Under the pieces are notes generated by a model. That model saw only the letters and a program-made list of their open reading frames with translations. It was not told the origin of the DNA and searched no databases. A DNA stretch of 64,000 nt from Quillaja saponaria (Eukaryota; Streptophyta; Magnoliopsida; Fabales; Quillajaceae): NCBI GenBank assembly GCA_029379385.1, contig CM055611.1, positions 3,038,001-3,102,000 on the forward strand. Reading direction: 5' to 3'. The first letter of the stretch is position 1. Each line of letters opens with the position of its first letter. Position numbers and translations under genes: made by a program. Shown here piece after piece: positions 48,062 to 59,525 of this stretch.

Positions 48062-49921
48062 TTAGATGAAGTCCCTTGATCATATATATGTATCATTTTC
48101 AAAAAGTTCAACAATCATTCGAAACTTATAGGTTAATATTAATAAGAACATGTGTTTCACTTTTCTTACCAGTATTGTTGGCAACGGTAGATTTTCGTCC
48201 CTGTCTCTTGGATGTTCCATGTTGAGCTTGCACTTATTTCACCCTGCAAAATTGTGATATATTTATGGATATTGATTGTGGAAATCTATACATATAATTC
48301 AGATTTATAATTAATAGGTTACTAATGCTTAATTAATAATTAATTATACACTAAACATATATAAAATGTATGAGCAAAATTAAAATTTTATAGACATGAT
48401 CTTTTGACATTTTTCCCAAAAAAATAAGTGTGGATACAAGTAGTGGATTCCACCTTATTGTGAGGGATAGTGATAATAGATCATACAAACATATATTTGT
48501 CAAAAGAAAATTTCAGAATACATGTACTTACAGAATTTTTTTCAGGCACCTTATTTCGAGGTTTGTACTTTGGACAAATCTCATACAAGAGAAATTTTTT
48601 TACTTCAGGTATGGATCTAAATGTCTTCCTCGATCTTTTGTGATGATAATACTGCATGCAATATAATACATTAAATATGTTAATTAATTACTACGTAGTG
48701 GGATGTAGTATATGATATGATACATTGATATATTGTATGTTTTTTATGTGACATAAATTCAAGAATTTATACAATTATCTAATTTTTTTTTAAAAATATA
48801 TATATCTAAATTTCTCTATGATTGAAGATTCAATATTTTAACTTCAAGTTATATGAGTACATATCTTAGTAATGAAATTAACTTGATCAAACTGATAAAA
48901 ATAATTTACAATTGAATGAGATACATAAAAGATTCAGTGTGTAACTTACTACATCACATAATTTTCCAAGAGCGCGTTTCCGGCGTTGAATGTGCCAACC
49001 TTTTAATCTTTCAGTAAATTTATATTGTCGCATACTTGGGACACCACCTATTTCATCTTTCTCGTCATCAGGTAATTTTATCTGTAGATGTTTATAATTA
49101 CTTTCAAAAATCCCAAAAACTTGATTAGATAAATAAGTAATTAATCAATATATATCCCAGCCAAGATTGAAGAACATATATAAACCAGAGTTAAATGAAA
49201 ACATCCCCACAACTAGAGCATAAAAGCCTATACCATACAAAAAATTATTGAAAAATAAAGACATGTACAATATCATTGGACTATCTAGAATGCTATATTT
49301 ATTTACATACAAATTAAACATCGACGCAATAAATTGGTGTTCTGACATTCCAAAATCCACATTCATTAATAAAAAGTAATACATACCTGATCCATGTCTC
49401 GGGAATAGATTATAGAATTTCTTGGAGGCTGAAAATCGAGATTGATTTCCCACATTAACTCACTTATACTTCGTGAAGCTTTTCCTTGTTTAGCCTGTGA
49501 ACAACAAGTTCATGATTTTAGGAGAAAAAAAAAAAAAAAAAACTGCTCGTGAATGCTACTTGTTGTATTGGACCTCGATGGTTGTGTTTGAATTACTAGT
49601 TGCTTGAGGTTGTTGTGGTGGTGGACCTTGTGATTTGTTCATTCGAGTTACCACTTCCTGGATCAAATGAAAAGAAATATAAACTTGTTACAATACTCAC
49701 TCGTACTTCATGTTTTTGAATCTAAATAGATAACCATATATAGATCAAACAAGGTTACTTACTGAAATCATTTCTTTGAGATCCTTCTTTATAAATCTCA
49801 TTTTACTTTCATCTGGTTGTTTTCTCAAAATTTCCTGAGTTGTACCGGCTTGTATCTCCGTCTCAGAGATATGTTGCTCCTCCTCTTTTAGTTTCTTTTG
49901 GGAATCGTACAAGGATAACAT
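48062..49921 (-). CDS. Methyl-CpG-binding-domain (MBD) protein gene, copy D
   Basis: Predicted nuclear protein with an MBD, the fold that reads methylated CpG; whether this divergent domain binds 5mC is unknown. Exons on the minus strand: E1 49763-49921 (53 codons), E2 49574-49657 (donor GAG|GTCCAA, weakest call), E3 49387-49494, E4 48950-49081, E5 48532-48651, E6 48170-48243, E7 from 48074. E1-E5 are all phase 0 and open (201 codons). E4+E5 form the MBD: KGWHIQRRKRALGKLCDV, then YYHHKRSRKTFRSIPEVKKF, matching PGW...R...G..D.YY...GK.FRS..EV. With these exons the protein is about 229 residues, ending shortly inside E7. Relative to copy A, E6 has an indel, so the helix readable in E7 (DMLVKRALVIVKHTKDF) is out of frame. 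A TATA-like stretch lies about 140 bp upstream of the ATG. Confidence 0.7.
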
Positions 49922-50500
49922 GTTTTTGTATTAAATCGGATAAAGAGAACTTGATTGAAAGAATGAAGTTACAGAGTTTGACTTCTTTACCAAGATGAAT
50001 TAATGGTTTGTATTGAAAACAATGTGATGGAAGGTAAACCCGAGAATGAATATATAATATAAACAGTGAGAGTGTTAGTCTTGTACATGAACCTAACTGG
50101 TGATATTCTGGAAATTATTCTGCACGATTTATTATTATTCCATTTTCGTTCTCATTGTTTTCATATTTTAATAAATAATTTTTAACTTGGATTTTATTGG
50201 GGGATGAATTAAGGTAGTAATGACAAACTATGTTTTCGAATGACGATTTATTGTATGCATCTTCCTATTTTAGTTGAGCCTATCTACATTTTGGATACCA
50301 TACACTGTACGTATGGTATCCTGAGTATTGTCCTTAAGATTTTCTCATTAATTACCTGTTAAGACATGAATGTGAAAGTTAATAACCAATTTGATTCAAA
50401 ATTGTAAAGTGTTTTTGGATACATGTAAATGGAATTGAAATTGTAAATCAGAATTGGAATTTTGTTAGAGTTACAATTTATAAATTTGGATCACATAAAC
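49922..50500. other. 5' flank of MBD copy D
   Basis: Read on the minus strand, TTTATATTATATATTC near 50050-50065 is a TATA candidate. The ~75-bp repeat begins near 50242, about 320 bp upstream of the ATG, as in copy A. Alignable with 16.24-16.61 kb. Confidence 0.5.
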
Positions 50501-51250
50501 AATTACTATTTTTGCACTTGGTCATCATCTCTGATGGGTCTCGATGGTAATTGTCATTGTCTCTAACTGGTCGTAACAGTGGTAATGGTTGTCTCTAGTG
50601 GATCCAGATAGTGTTTGTCGACATCTCTAATGAGTCACATCAGTGGTGGTTGTCATTCCTACATGGGACCCAACATTGTTTATTGTCATCTCTGATGAGC
50701 TCTGACAATATTTGTCATTGTTTTTAGTGGGTTCAATTAGTGGTGATTGTTGTATTCAACGAAGTTCGATGGTGGTCGTCTTTTCTATGGGTTTCAATGG
50801 TGTTTTTTTGTTTTTTTTTTTTTTTCAGCGGGTCTTAATAGTGGTAGTTGTGGTATTCAATGAGTCCCACATCATCTCTGGCTGGTCATTGAAGATGACA
50901 GTTGTCATTCCAATAAGTTGATGATGGTGGTGGATGGTAGCAAATGGTAGGTAGACAAGGTTGTCGTTCTCGATAAAAGCGATTCCCGTCATCTCTGATG
51001 ATGTTTGTCATCATTTTCAGTGGGTCCAATTAGTAGTGATTGTTGTATTCGACAAAGTTAGATAGTGATCATCATCTCTATAGATTTTGATGGTGTTTTT
51101 GTCATTTTTCAGCAGGTCTTGATAGTGGTGGTGTTGTATTCGATGAGTCCCACATCATCTCCAATTAACCTTGCAGATGATAGCAAATGATAGGTGGACA
51201 AGGTTGTCGTCGGATGGAGGTCAATGATGGTGGTTGTCTATTGTCATTTT
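50501..51250 (+). repeat. Imperfect repeats rich in GTGGTTGTCATCTCTGATGGGTC
   Basis: GTNGTNGTCAT-type motifs recur throughout. In addition a block of about 180 bp is duplicated at an offset of 283-293 bp (ATTTGTCATTGTTTTTAGTGGGTTCAATTAG at 50.71 kb against GTTTGTCATCATTTTCAGTGGG at 51.00 kb, through CCCACATCATCTC at 50.87 and 51.15 kb). No intact gene; a 69-codon frame at 50712-50921 is a by-product. Confidence 0.65.
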
Positions 51251-52950
51251 CAACGAGTGTCATTTTAATGATTTTTATAAAAATGTAACAATAAATGAAG
51301 TCAAAGAAATTCAAACCCCATAACTATTATAAAGAATACAAAGTGAGTTACCACCAAGCCTAACCTATTATTATGTTACATTGTTCAAATAAATATTTTT
51401 ATTAAATGTTTATCATGTATATAAAAAAATAAATATATTTAATTATTTTAAACGAGTTAGCTCGCAAGCTTTATAAAATTCAAGCTTGGCTCGTTTACTA
51501 AACAAACTCTAAAATAAAGCTTGATCTTGACTCAGTTAGAAATTAACCGAGTTTGAGCGAGCACTTACTAAACTTGTTCACAAGTTGTTCACGAATAGTT
51601 CAGATCATTTGCAGCCCTAACCGGTGATATAGCATGGAATGAGTTAAAAAAATCAAAACTACAAAATTAGAATTGCACAATCCAATTTTTAATTCCAATT
51701 CTAATTCGCATCATCTAAATGGACTAAAAGATGATTAAAAACAATCTAAGAACCAGTCTTCTAAATTTATTTTTCCCAATTAATAAATAACTTATTCTAT
51801 TTTGCTTATTTGTTAAAGCAGATTTCAGGTTTTAGTGATAAAATTTGTTTTCTATTTACCTTTTATTCTATGCATCTTCCTAATGTGGTTACCCTTTCAA
51901 CATTTTAGACTCAGTTCACAATGATAGGCTACCTTTAGAGTTTGTAAATCAATTTATGAGCTAATGTTGTCCCAAATGCAGTTCATATCATTTCATAAGC
52001 AAGAGTAGTAGATTGCCACTAATTAAGATAGATATCCTTAGGAACTTCCTTAAATTCAAGTTTACTGGTTGAATAAGTATATCCCTATAATTGGCATGAT
52101 AATAGGCATCATGATGGTGTTCTAGTAGATAAAATATGGGGAAAAAGGATTATTTTAAAGTTGACAGCAGTTTCCTTTCAACTGAGGGATAAAAAGGAAC
52201 ATTAAGCCCCATGTACAGTGCACATTCACCAATTGGTGAAAATTAAAACAAAAACAAAAGATAAAAAAAAAAAAAAAAAGGAATAAATATATTAAAAGTA
52301 ATATGTAATTAAAAATCAATCTTTTAAAAATAGAGACATGATTACTAAGACTATTTTGACATCATTGGTTTAATTATAGGCTTAATAGACATGGTTGAAA
52401 ATATAAAGAAATATTGAAATTTGAGACTCAAAAATAGTTCATTTGGATGTATTTTAGATAAATGTCGTTGAGGTTTTTAACTTGGACTATTTTAATTCGT
52501 GGTAAATTTGGTTAAATTATTATATATTTTTAATTGTGAATTTTAATTTTTTTATAACATAACTGTTTTTTTTTTTTTTTTTTTTTTTTCAATTCTTACG
52601 AAATTCATTGGACTAATGAGTTAGACAATAAAAGATAACTCTCTCCCTTACTATGAACCCTTTATCTCATACTCAAGTGAATGAAGGTACAATCCAAGTT
52701 TTTGATATACAAGATAATTTCTCTTTTTTAATTATTTAGAAATCTTGTCCTTTAGAAAGAATAATATATTTTTCAAGTCATAATTTATTCTAACTGAATT
52801 CAAAAGAAATAATGTTTTTTTCTTTTCACATTTTCAAATGTGGGTTGAAATTGTATTAGAACTAAGTTTAAGAAAATAATACTTACTGTAAATAATTTTT
52901 GTTCTCTTTATTTTTATAACTTCATCTAGCAAATTTGATGCATTATGATA
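51251..52950. other. AT-rich intergenic DNA
   Basis: GTTCACGAATAGTTCAGATC...TGCAGCCCTAA near 51.59-51.62 kb resembles the end of a common plant hAT-type MITE; its partner end was not resolved. One ~75-bp repeat copy starts near 51857. A T24 run lies at 52566-52589. Confidence 0.4.
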
Positions 52951-52954
52951 TTAG

Positions 52955-53232
52955 ACAACCCTAAGAGATTGGCCAAGTGGTTAAGAACGCATACTCCTTT
53001 CAATGACTTCATGGGTTCGAATTTTCTTGGAGGGTTGTGAAGAGTAAAATTCTTATAAATTCTCTAGTTGATGTGGGGGTAAACTAGGTCAGATACATAT
53101 GACTGCTAAATAAATAAATAAAACGAGTTCGAATTTTTTTGAAGTGGTCGTGGAGAGAAAAATTCTTATAAATTCTCTAGTCAAGGTTCATGTAAACTAG
53201 GCCAGACACATAATACTGCTAAAAAATAATAC
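52955..53232 (+). mobile_element. tRNA-derived SINE with a partial second copy
   Basis: Pol III-type box A TGGCCAAGTGG (52970-52980) and box B GGTTCGAATTT (53014-53024) sit in a tRNA-like head whose ends pair perfectly (ACAACCCT at 52955-52962 with AGGGTTGT at 53031-53038). A body with AAATTCTTATAAATTCTCTAG and GTAAACTAGGYCAGAYAC follows, ending in TAAATAAATAAATAAAA. From about 53125 a second copy begins at box B and repeats the body. The loop lengths do not fit a functional tRNA gene. Confidence 0.7.
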
Positions 53233-53301
53233 TAAAGAAGGGAAAAGTGAAATTCAATTATAATAATATCAAAATGTGTTTGAAAATTAATAATAAGGTT
53301 A

Positions 53302-54426
53302 GTTTATACCTTTGATCCTTATAATTTGACTCGAATTTGCCCTCCATTGACTATCATCCTCCACCTTAAATTCCTTACCACCAACCCTACCAACATCTCA
53401 GTTTCCAATCGTATACCATATCAAACAAAAAAATTCTAAGAAGATTCAAACTGAGTTATTCTTCAGCTCGATAAGATTTCGATCTGACACTGACAAAGAC
53501 TATTTCTACTAGGGATGCATAATTGAAGCACCAGCTCCTTCTCCTAAACCTATATTGTTTAACTATCCTACCAATTCCATGACACACTGGAATTGTCACA
53601 AACCAACACCTAACAAAATTCATCAATCCAAAGACAACTTGCAAGCAAATGCAAAGACAACTCGCAAACTGCAATCACTGAATTCAAAATCGATGATCGA
53701 AAACAAACCCAATTTTCCAATCCTCCAAAGCAAACCACACTAAATAAACCTTAGATGGGCCAAATTTTAGATTTTTGATAATTGGTGATAGGTCACGATA
53801 AAAATAGAGCAGCAACCCAAATAAGAATACTATCAGCGTAGTTAGAGCAACAATGAGACCGTCTAGGCGAAGTCAAGAGTGAGGAGGACTCGATTTTGAG
53901 GTGTATAAATCTTGGGAATAGCGGATGCATTTGATGGCAAAGAAGGATAAAGGAAAGGCCTTAAGAGAGCCAGAGACCATGAACTACAAGGAGGGAAATG
54001 AAACTATAAAGGATTGTGATTGGAAGGATTGACGGTGGTGGGGGTGGATGGTGACAGATTGACTGTGAAGGATGATGGAGTAGCAAATTTTGTTTTTCAG
54101 TTTTTTTTTTATTTGTATATAATTTTTTCTTTTTTTATATAAAAATTTAAGTTTTTTATTTATATTTTTGTATAATTTTTTTATTTATCTACATGTTAAT
54201 TTTTTTATTCATCCACATGTCAATTTTTATTTGTCCTATGAGATTGTCATGTAAGATTTCATCTATCTACTTCACATTTCGTTAAGTTAATTTGGACAAA
54301 AGATGACGGTAAAAACCTAATTAATATAATTTTTTTTAATCAGAAAAACTCAATTGTAACAAATTGAAAAGTAAAGATTAAAGTAAATTTTAAGTCAAAC
54401 TATAGAGACCAAAATTATGATTTAAC
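53302..54426. mobile_element. 1,125-bp inverted-repeat element with 15-bp target duplication
   Basis: The left end GTTTATACCTTTGATCC...ATAATTTGACTC and the right end (reverse complement GTTAAATCATAATTTTGGTC...ATAGTTTGACTT) are inverted copies. The perfect direct repeat TTAATAATAAGGTTA flanks it at 53287-53301 and 54427-54441. The ends resemble plant MULE-type elements (GGTCCCTATAGTTTGA family), but 15 bp is longer than the usual 9-11 bp MULE duplication. Internal ORFs (53456-53743) are not recognised. Confidence 0.7.
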
Positions 54427-54441
54427 TTAATAATAAGGTTA

Positions 54442-55355
54442 TATTAGGAACTCAAGGTCCGTCATAATTAAAAAAATATCTTACAATAGATAAATAAAAT
54501 AATATTAATAACAAATAAAATTCTTTTTTTGTTTTTTATACCGCAGATGCTTAGAAGATTTTCAATTTGTGGGTCAATATAATTCTAAAGAACTCAATTT
54601 AGTGGAGTTCAAACAAAAAAGGTAGTCCATGATTCAACAAGCCAAACTCATCCTCAGAAATTCAAATTTAACCAGAAACATATTAATTCTTCAACTGAAC
54701 CAAAACCTCTAACGAGCATTAATAAATTTAGAAACATTACTTTACTCTCATCATAACGATAATGTGTAGAATTTATCCAAGCTCTGGGTCTTGGATTTAG
54801 GTCTTGTTGAGCGACATACAAGTGTTTCTAGACTGAAGATTTATGAATTGGACGATAATCGAGTCAGGGTTGTGATCTCCTTAAAAAACCTCTCTAAAAA
54901 CTAAGTTAGTGAAAGCTTCTAAATAATAATTGAATACGTAATAACAACATTCCAAGATATATGTGTTTTTTTCCTTACCTTTCTTCTGTGGTGACTGGAG
55001 TATTTATAATCATGCTAACCAAAAAGCTGGTGCCACTTGTCTTCTCTTGGCTGGTTCTTTTCTGCCAAGTAGGCGTCCACATATTGAGTGGATAATTAGT
55101 TACTAAATTTTATGTAATAACATTAGTCTCCGTAAAAAACTGACTATGAGGTCAGTTGGTTGCCGCACTCTTCTTCAATATTATAAGTCTCCTTAAACTT
55201 TTAGCAACCTGACCATTGCATTTAATGTTCAAGTGAATGTTAATCCAGCCCATTTTAGACATTTAATATTTTGAGGCAAACTCTTTGTCAGGGCTTGCAA
55301 TGGGCGATAAGTGGGCGAGTGTACTAGGCATCCTCCTCGAGACAGAGGTGGGATG
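54442..55355. other. Possible LTR or leader of the gag-like element
   Basis: Non-coding, mixed composition, leading to a TATA box. I could not match it to a second LTR in this window. Confidence 0.3.
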
Positions 55356-55358
55356 GTC

Positions 55359-55366
55359 TATATAAA
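55359..55366 (+). promoter_or_regulatory. TATA box of the gag-like element
   Basis: TATATAAA in CTATATAAAGTACAC, about 180 bp ahead of the first ATG of the decayed gag-like frame. Confidence 0.5.
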
Positions 55367-55539
55367 GTACACTACTCAGTTTCATTACTGTTTATTTAGA
55401 ATCCTTAAGGACACTCTACCCAATTTCCAAATCAAATGTTGCTAATCCTTAGTGAAACTCTACCCAACTTTCTTGCTGCCTACTTTAAGTACAACCTCTT
55501 AACTTTTTGTCAAACTTTTCACTTTTCATTTCCATTATG

Positions 55540-56670
55540 TCCAATAGACCTAGGCCTATACTTTCTAGTTTGAGGGGCTCAAAAGATACGTGAATCACCG
55601 ATCAGTCAATAGTCCCTTAGGATTAAGACAACCCTTAACTAGGCAGTCTCATGGGGGAAAAGGCTTATAAGAACTCACCCCGAGGATGGTCCTAACACTC
55701 AGGCCTTTAATGATGACATGGAGGGTGTAGAGAAGGAGACTTTTTAGTTCTGAGGACGAAACATCCTTGTCCAAATTTTTCTTTAACAGTGGAGAGGATT
55801 CAGATGATGACATGGCACACCTCTGTCCTCAAGATTATACTAGGATTGTTATGGGTATAGAGAACATGATATCAATAAAAAGGTTGTTTATTCTTAGTTG
55901 AAGATTTCTTTTTTAAGCCTTTTGGGTCCAAGCTATACACCCATACTATCGTCCTTGCCATTCTTGCATAAATACTTTTTGCCTTTATGAAAAGCACATT
56001 TGAGCCAAAGTGTTTTTTCCTCTGCATCCTTTCATAATGTGCCTACTCAATGCCAATGGAGTATTCCAAACTCAAGTCATTCCCATTAGAATGAGGTTCT
56101 TGATAACCTTCAATCACATTTGTCAAAAGCTAGCAATCTTATCTTCCTTGATTGTTTTTCGAAACCTACAAGCCATAAAGAACTCCAGGGGTGATTGGAT
56201 CTACTTTCTCAGCATGGAGTAAGATGTTCCACAGCCCCCATAATAATAACAAAGTGTCGGAAGACTAGGTACTTCTTCATGGAGTCCCTTGAACTAACTT
56301 GTTTTTTGCATCGCTAGGGGGGTTATAAGGAATTTTGGGAATTTCCTACCTTAAATGACCAGTGAGTAAGCAAAAAGGTACCATAAGATATGTGCCTACC
56401 AGAAATTGTAATCGAGACTTTTTGAAACCAATGTTTATACCTCGGACCATAAATTATCAAGCTTAGAGCTGTCCCAATATACTCATTGTTCGTCCTGAAA
56501 AGTATATGTAAAAGTTGTTTTATATATTTATTATTATTTTTTCTTGAGGCTCTGATCGTTTTCTTCTATTTTATGCAGATTTAAGTTTATCTGTTGAGAA
56601 GGAGACTGCCCAGCTTCAGGTTGCCATGGAGAGGACTGCTAGGACAGAAGGCCAAGCTCAGACAGGTAAA
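55540..56670 (+). mobile_element. Decayed gag-like ORF of an LTR retrotransposon
   Basis: From ATGTCCAATAGACC at about 55540, broken frames lead to an open 70-codon piece (56010-56222) reading FPLHPFIMCLLNANGVFQTQ and, further on, FRNLQAIKNSRGDWIYFL. This pattern fits the plant 'putative gypsy-type transposon' gag domain (PF04195-like: FPLHPF..., followed by FR.L...K...WWYF). An exon-like segment at 56579-56666, bounded by TTTTATGCAG and CAGACAG|GTAAAA, encodes a coiled-coil-like LSVEKETAQLQVAMERTART. Stops are frequent. The family call is from memory of the domain's pattern. Confidence 0.5.
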
Positions 56671-56937
56671 ACCTGACCCATAATGAAAAAAGAAGCATAA
56701 GGGTTAGAAGCTCAGGGTGCCCCACATCATTCCACTCGAGAATGGTAACTTATCTAGGCACGCTTAGGGCTCGACCATAAAAGCAATAAACTTGTCGCCC
56801 TTTTCACACCTGAAATCACACCTGTCGTGCCCTTAACCATCATTCCTTTTGTCTTGGGAGATTCAGTCCTGAAGACAGAGCCTTTCCTTGCAAGTGCACT
56901 TGAAAGGAGATTTCTAGAAGCTGCTCTTATAACACCC

Positions 56938-59424
56938 CTAAAAACTTAATATAGTTTAATTAGACTAAATAAGTATTAATTATGGTTATGCATAAAATTA
57001 GTTTAATTCATGCATTTCGGTAAGAATTCTCATGCATTCATTCTATGCATTTAATTTAAGAAATTTTAAGGTAAAATTCCATATTTGGAAATAGTGACAT
57101 CATACCATGACATCATCATTTAGTTAAGTTAGTTAAGGTTTAAGGATGGAGACATCATTAGAATGACATCACCATGATATCATCAATTTGTAATTATGAA
57201 GACATGTCATAATAGAACTAAATAGTTAGAATAGTTAGAATGGAACAAGAAAAGAACTAAATTAGGTAGAATTAAACCAAAAACATTAGGAAGGTGTGAA
57301 TGCATTAATTGAACTCACTTAGGTGTAAGAACCATACTAAAAGAAGAAAGAAAATAATAAAGTATAGGTTACTTGTTAAAAAAGAAAATGTGATGAATTA
57401 GGTGTAAGAAAGAGGTTAAGAGTGGCAATTTGTAATTAATGTAAGGGGGTGAGTTGTAAAGTTTCATTAAATGCAAGGGGGTGAGTTATAAAATTTCATT
57501 AAATACAAGGGGTAAGTTGTAAGACATGTGACAATAGGTGTAAAGACATGTGACAATAGGTGGCATGCCAAATATTAGTAAACTAGGAGAAAAACTAAGA
57601 GAATGAAGACATGTGTAAAAGGAGTAGAAAACTTGGAAGAAAACTAGTGGAAGATGAAAAAGTAGGAATGATTAGCATGGATTAATGAAGAAAAAGCCAA
57701 GGAATTGAACTCCTATATAAACCGTTCATGTCTCCTTAAAACCCACACACACACACACTTTCTTAAATCCATACCAAAAGAAGAAAGAAAACCTTAAACC
57801 TAGACATATACGAAAAGAAGTAAAAACCATAACCTCTAAGAAAAGAAAATCAAAACTGTAGGCTAGGAAAGAAAAGGGAAAACGTGAACTAGAGGAGGAG
57901 AAAGCCAAGCCATAGAAAGGAGGAAAGAAAAGGAAAATCGAAAGAAGGAGAAAAAGGAGGCGTAGGAAACAAAGAAAGCAAAATAAATAAGCTAAGGGTA
58001 TCAGGCAAGTATTTATACATATCCTTATCTTTCTCTTCTTGTTTCATACTTACTTCATTGATTCTTTGATATTCCTCAGTAATATTCTCATGATCCTTCA
58101 TGCATATGAAATGAATGTGAAATAAAAATGATGAAAATGATTCCCTTTGTGGAAAGTTTAAAGGAAATGACTAATAATTCTAGTAACATGTATTGAGTTT
58201 ATGTTGGCCGAAGTTTACCAGGTATTCAAAAATGGAAGATACTCAAACCATAGTATGAATCCTATTATTTAGAGGCATTACGAAGTAAGAGTACACAAAG
58301 TCCTTGTAAGGTAGCCTCGGGTTTGCATGAATGGTCAAGAATGGTTACTAAGAAGTGGATAAGAAAAAGAAAAGAATAAAGTTTACATTTGCATATATTC
58401 TTATATTTTAAAACTACCATCAAGATATTTCCCTTTACTATGTGTGAATACTTGTTGAGGTTCGACTTATTTTTCCTTCATCTTCATGTGCAAGATAATT
58501 AGTTTTCCATGAAAGTGTTTATTGTGCAGACTTTTCCTATATTCGTGATTTCCTAGGAGGACGGTACTGTATATGTTACTAGGGTTGGCAAGTAGTGGAC
58601 TGGTGGTACGAGGAAGGAGATGAAAATAACCCTCTTAAAGTTGTATGTGTAGTTTCACTTACCACCTAGGTGGACGATGGATAAAGGTTTTGGCGTTATG
58701 GTCAATGGGTCATAAGTGAGTAATTAGTAATTACTATAGTGTTATATATATATACATATAGTTTAGACTTAACTTAGGAGTTTAAGAGAAACTTGTAAAA
58801 TAGTTGTAATGTTTCTCTTTTTGGTCCAAACTTGGTATGAAGTCTATGTGATGATAAGTGTCTTGTAAATTAATAAAATGGAAGGCTGTGTCTCTTTGTA
58901 TACCTTTAATTGTCCATCTAGTAAAACCTGTCAAGTAGAATTTCCTAGGAAAAACAAGTGTCTAATTCAGGCTATAGTAAGAAAAGAATATGACTATTAA
59001 CATAGGACAAATGAAACAAATAGTAGAAATCAAATTAGGAAGAATTGGCTAAATGGTAGAGTACTAGTTGGTCATGGAAGGAGTTAGTAAGAAATTAGGA
59101 ATAAGAATTAATCTAAGTCTTGAAGAAGGTAATTGATGTAATATGAAAAGTAAAATATCACTTAAATAAAATGATTAAATTTGGCTAAGGAGGAAAATAG
59201 AATAAACTTGGTAAATTAGGACTTAATGAATTCGGCCATGACAGAATAAAAAAGGAAAAGAAAAATTTAGGTGAAAAAAATGGTCTAAGGCAGTTTAAGT
59301 AATAAAGGTATATTAAAAAAAAGAAAATTTTAGTCTCTTGGATAATTAAGGGTAATTACCAATTAATTTAAGCATTAAGATAATAATTAACTTAAGTATA
59401 GGATTAGGAAAGTAAGGTGTCACA
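56938..59424 (+). repeat. Probable 5' LTR (~2.49 kb) of the Ty3/gypsy element
   Basis: Starts TATAACACCCC (expected TGTAACACCCC) and ends GGTGTCACA, giving short inverted ends. Inside are a TATA box TATATAAA (57714-57721) and a possible AATAAAATGG poly(A) signal near 58876. A primer-binding-like site follows 4 bp after the end. No second LTR lies in the window, so the identity rests on position and motifs. Confidence 0.5.
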
Positions 59425-59428
59425 TAGA

Positions 59429-59440
59429 TGGTATTAGAGC
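59429..59440 (+). other. Primer-binding site complementary to initiator tRNA-Met
   Basis: TGGTATTAGAGC differs by one base from the canonical plant LTR-retrotransposon PBS TGGTATCAGAGC. Confidence 0.65.
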
Positions 59441-59525
59441 AGTATGATGGGCTGGGCCTCCGGAAAAACTCACATCACCTAGGGGAGATCTTGATATTGA
59501 GGCTTGACGAGGACGTCAAGATTCT

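Noticed and set aside
52955..53038. Possible tRNA gene (boxes A and B, pairing ends)
   Set aside because: Arm and loop spacing do not give a cloverleaf with a usable anticodon arm, and the sequence continues into a repeated SINE body.
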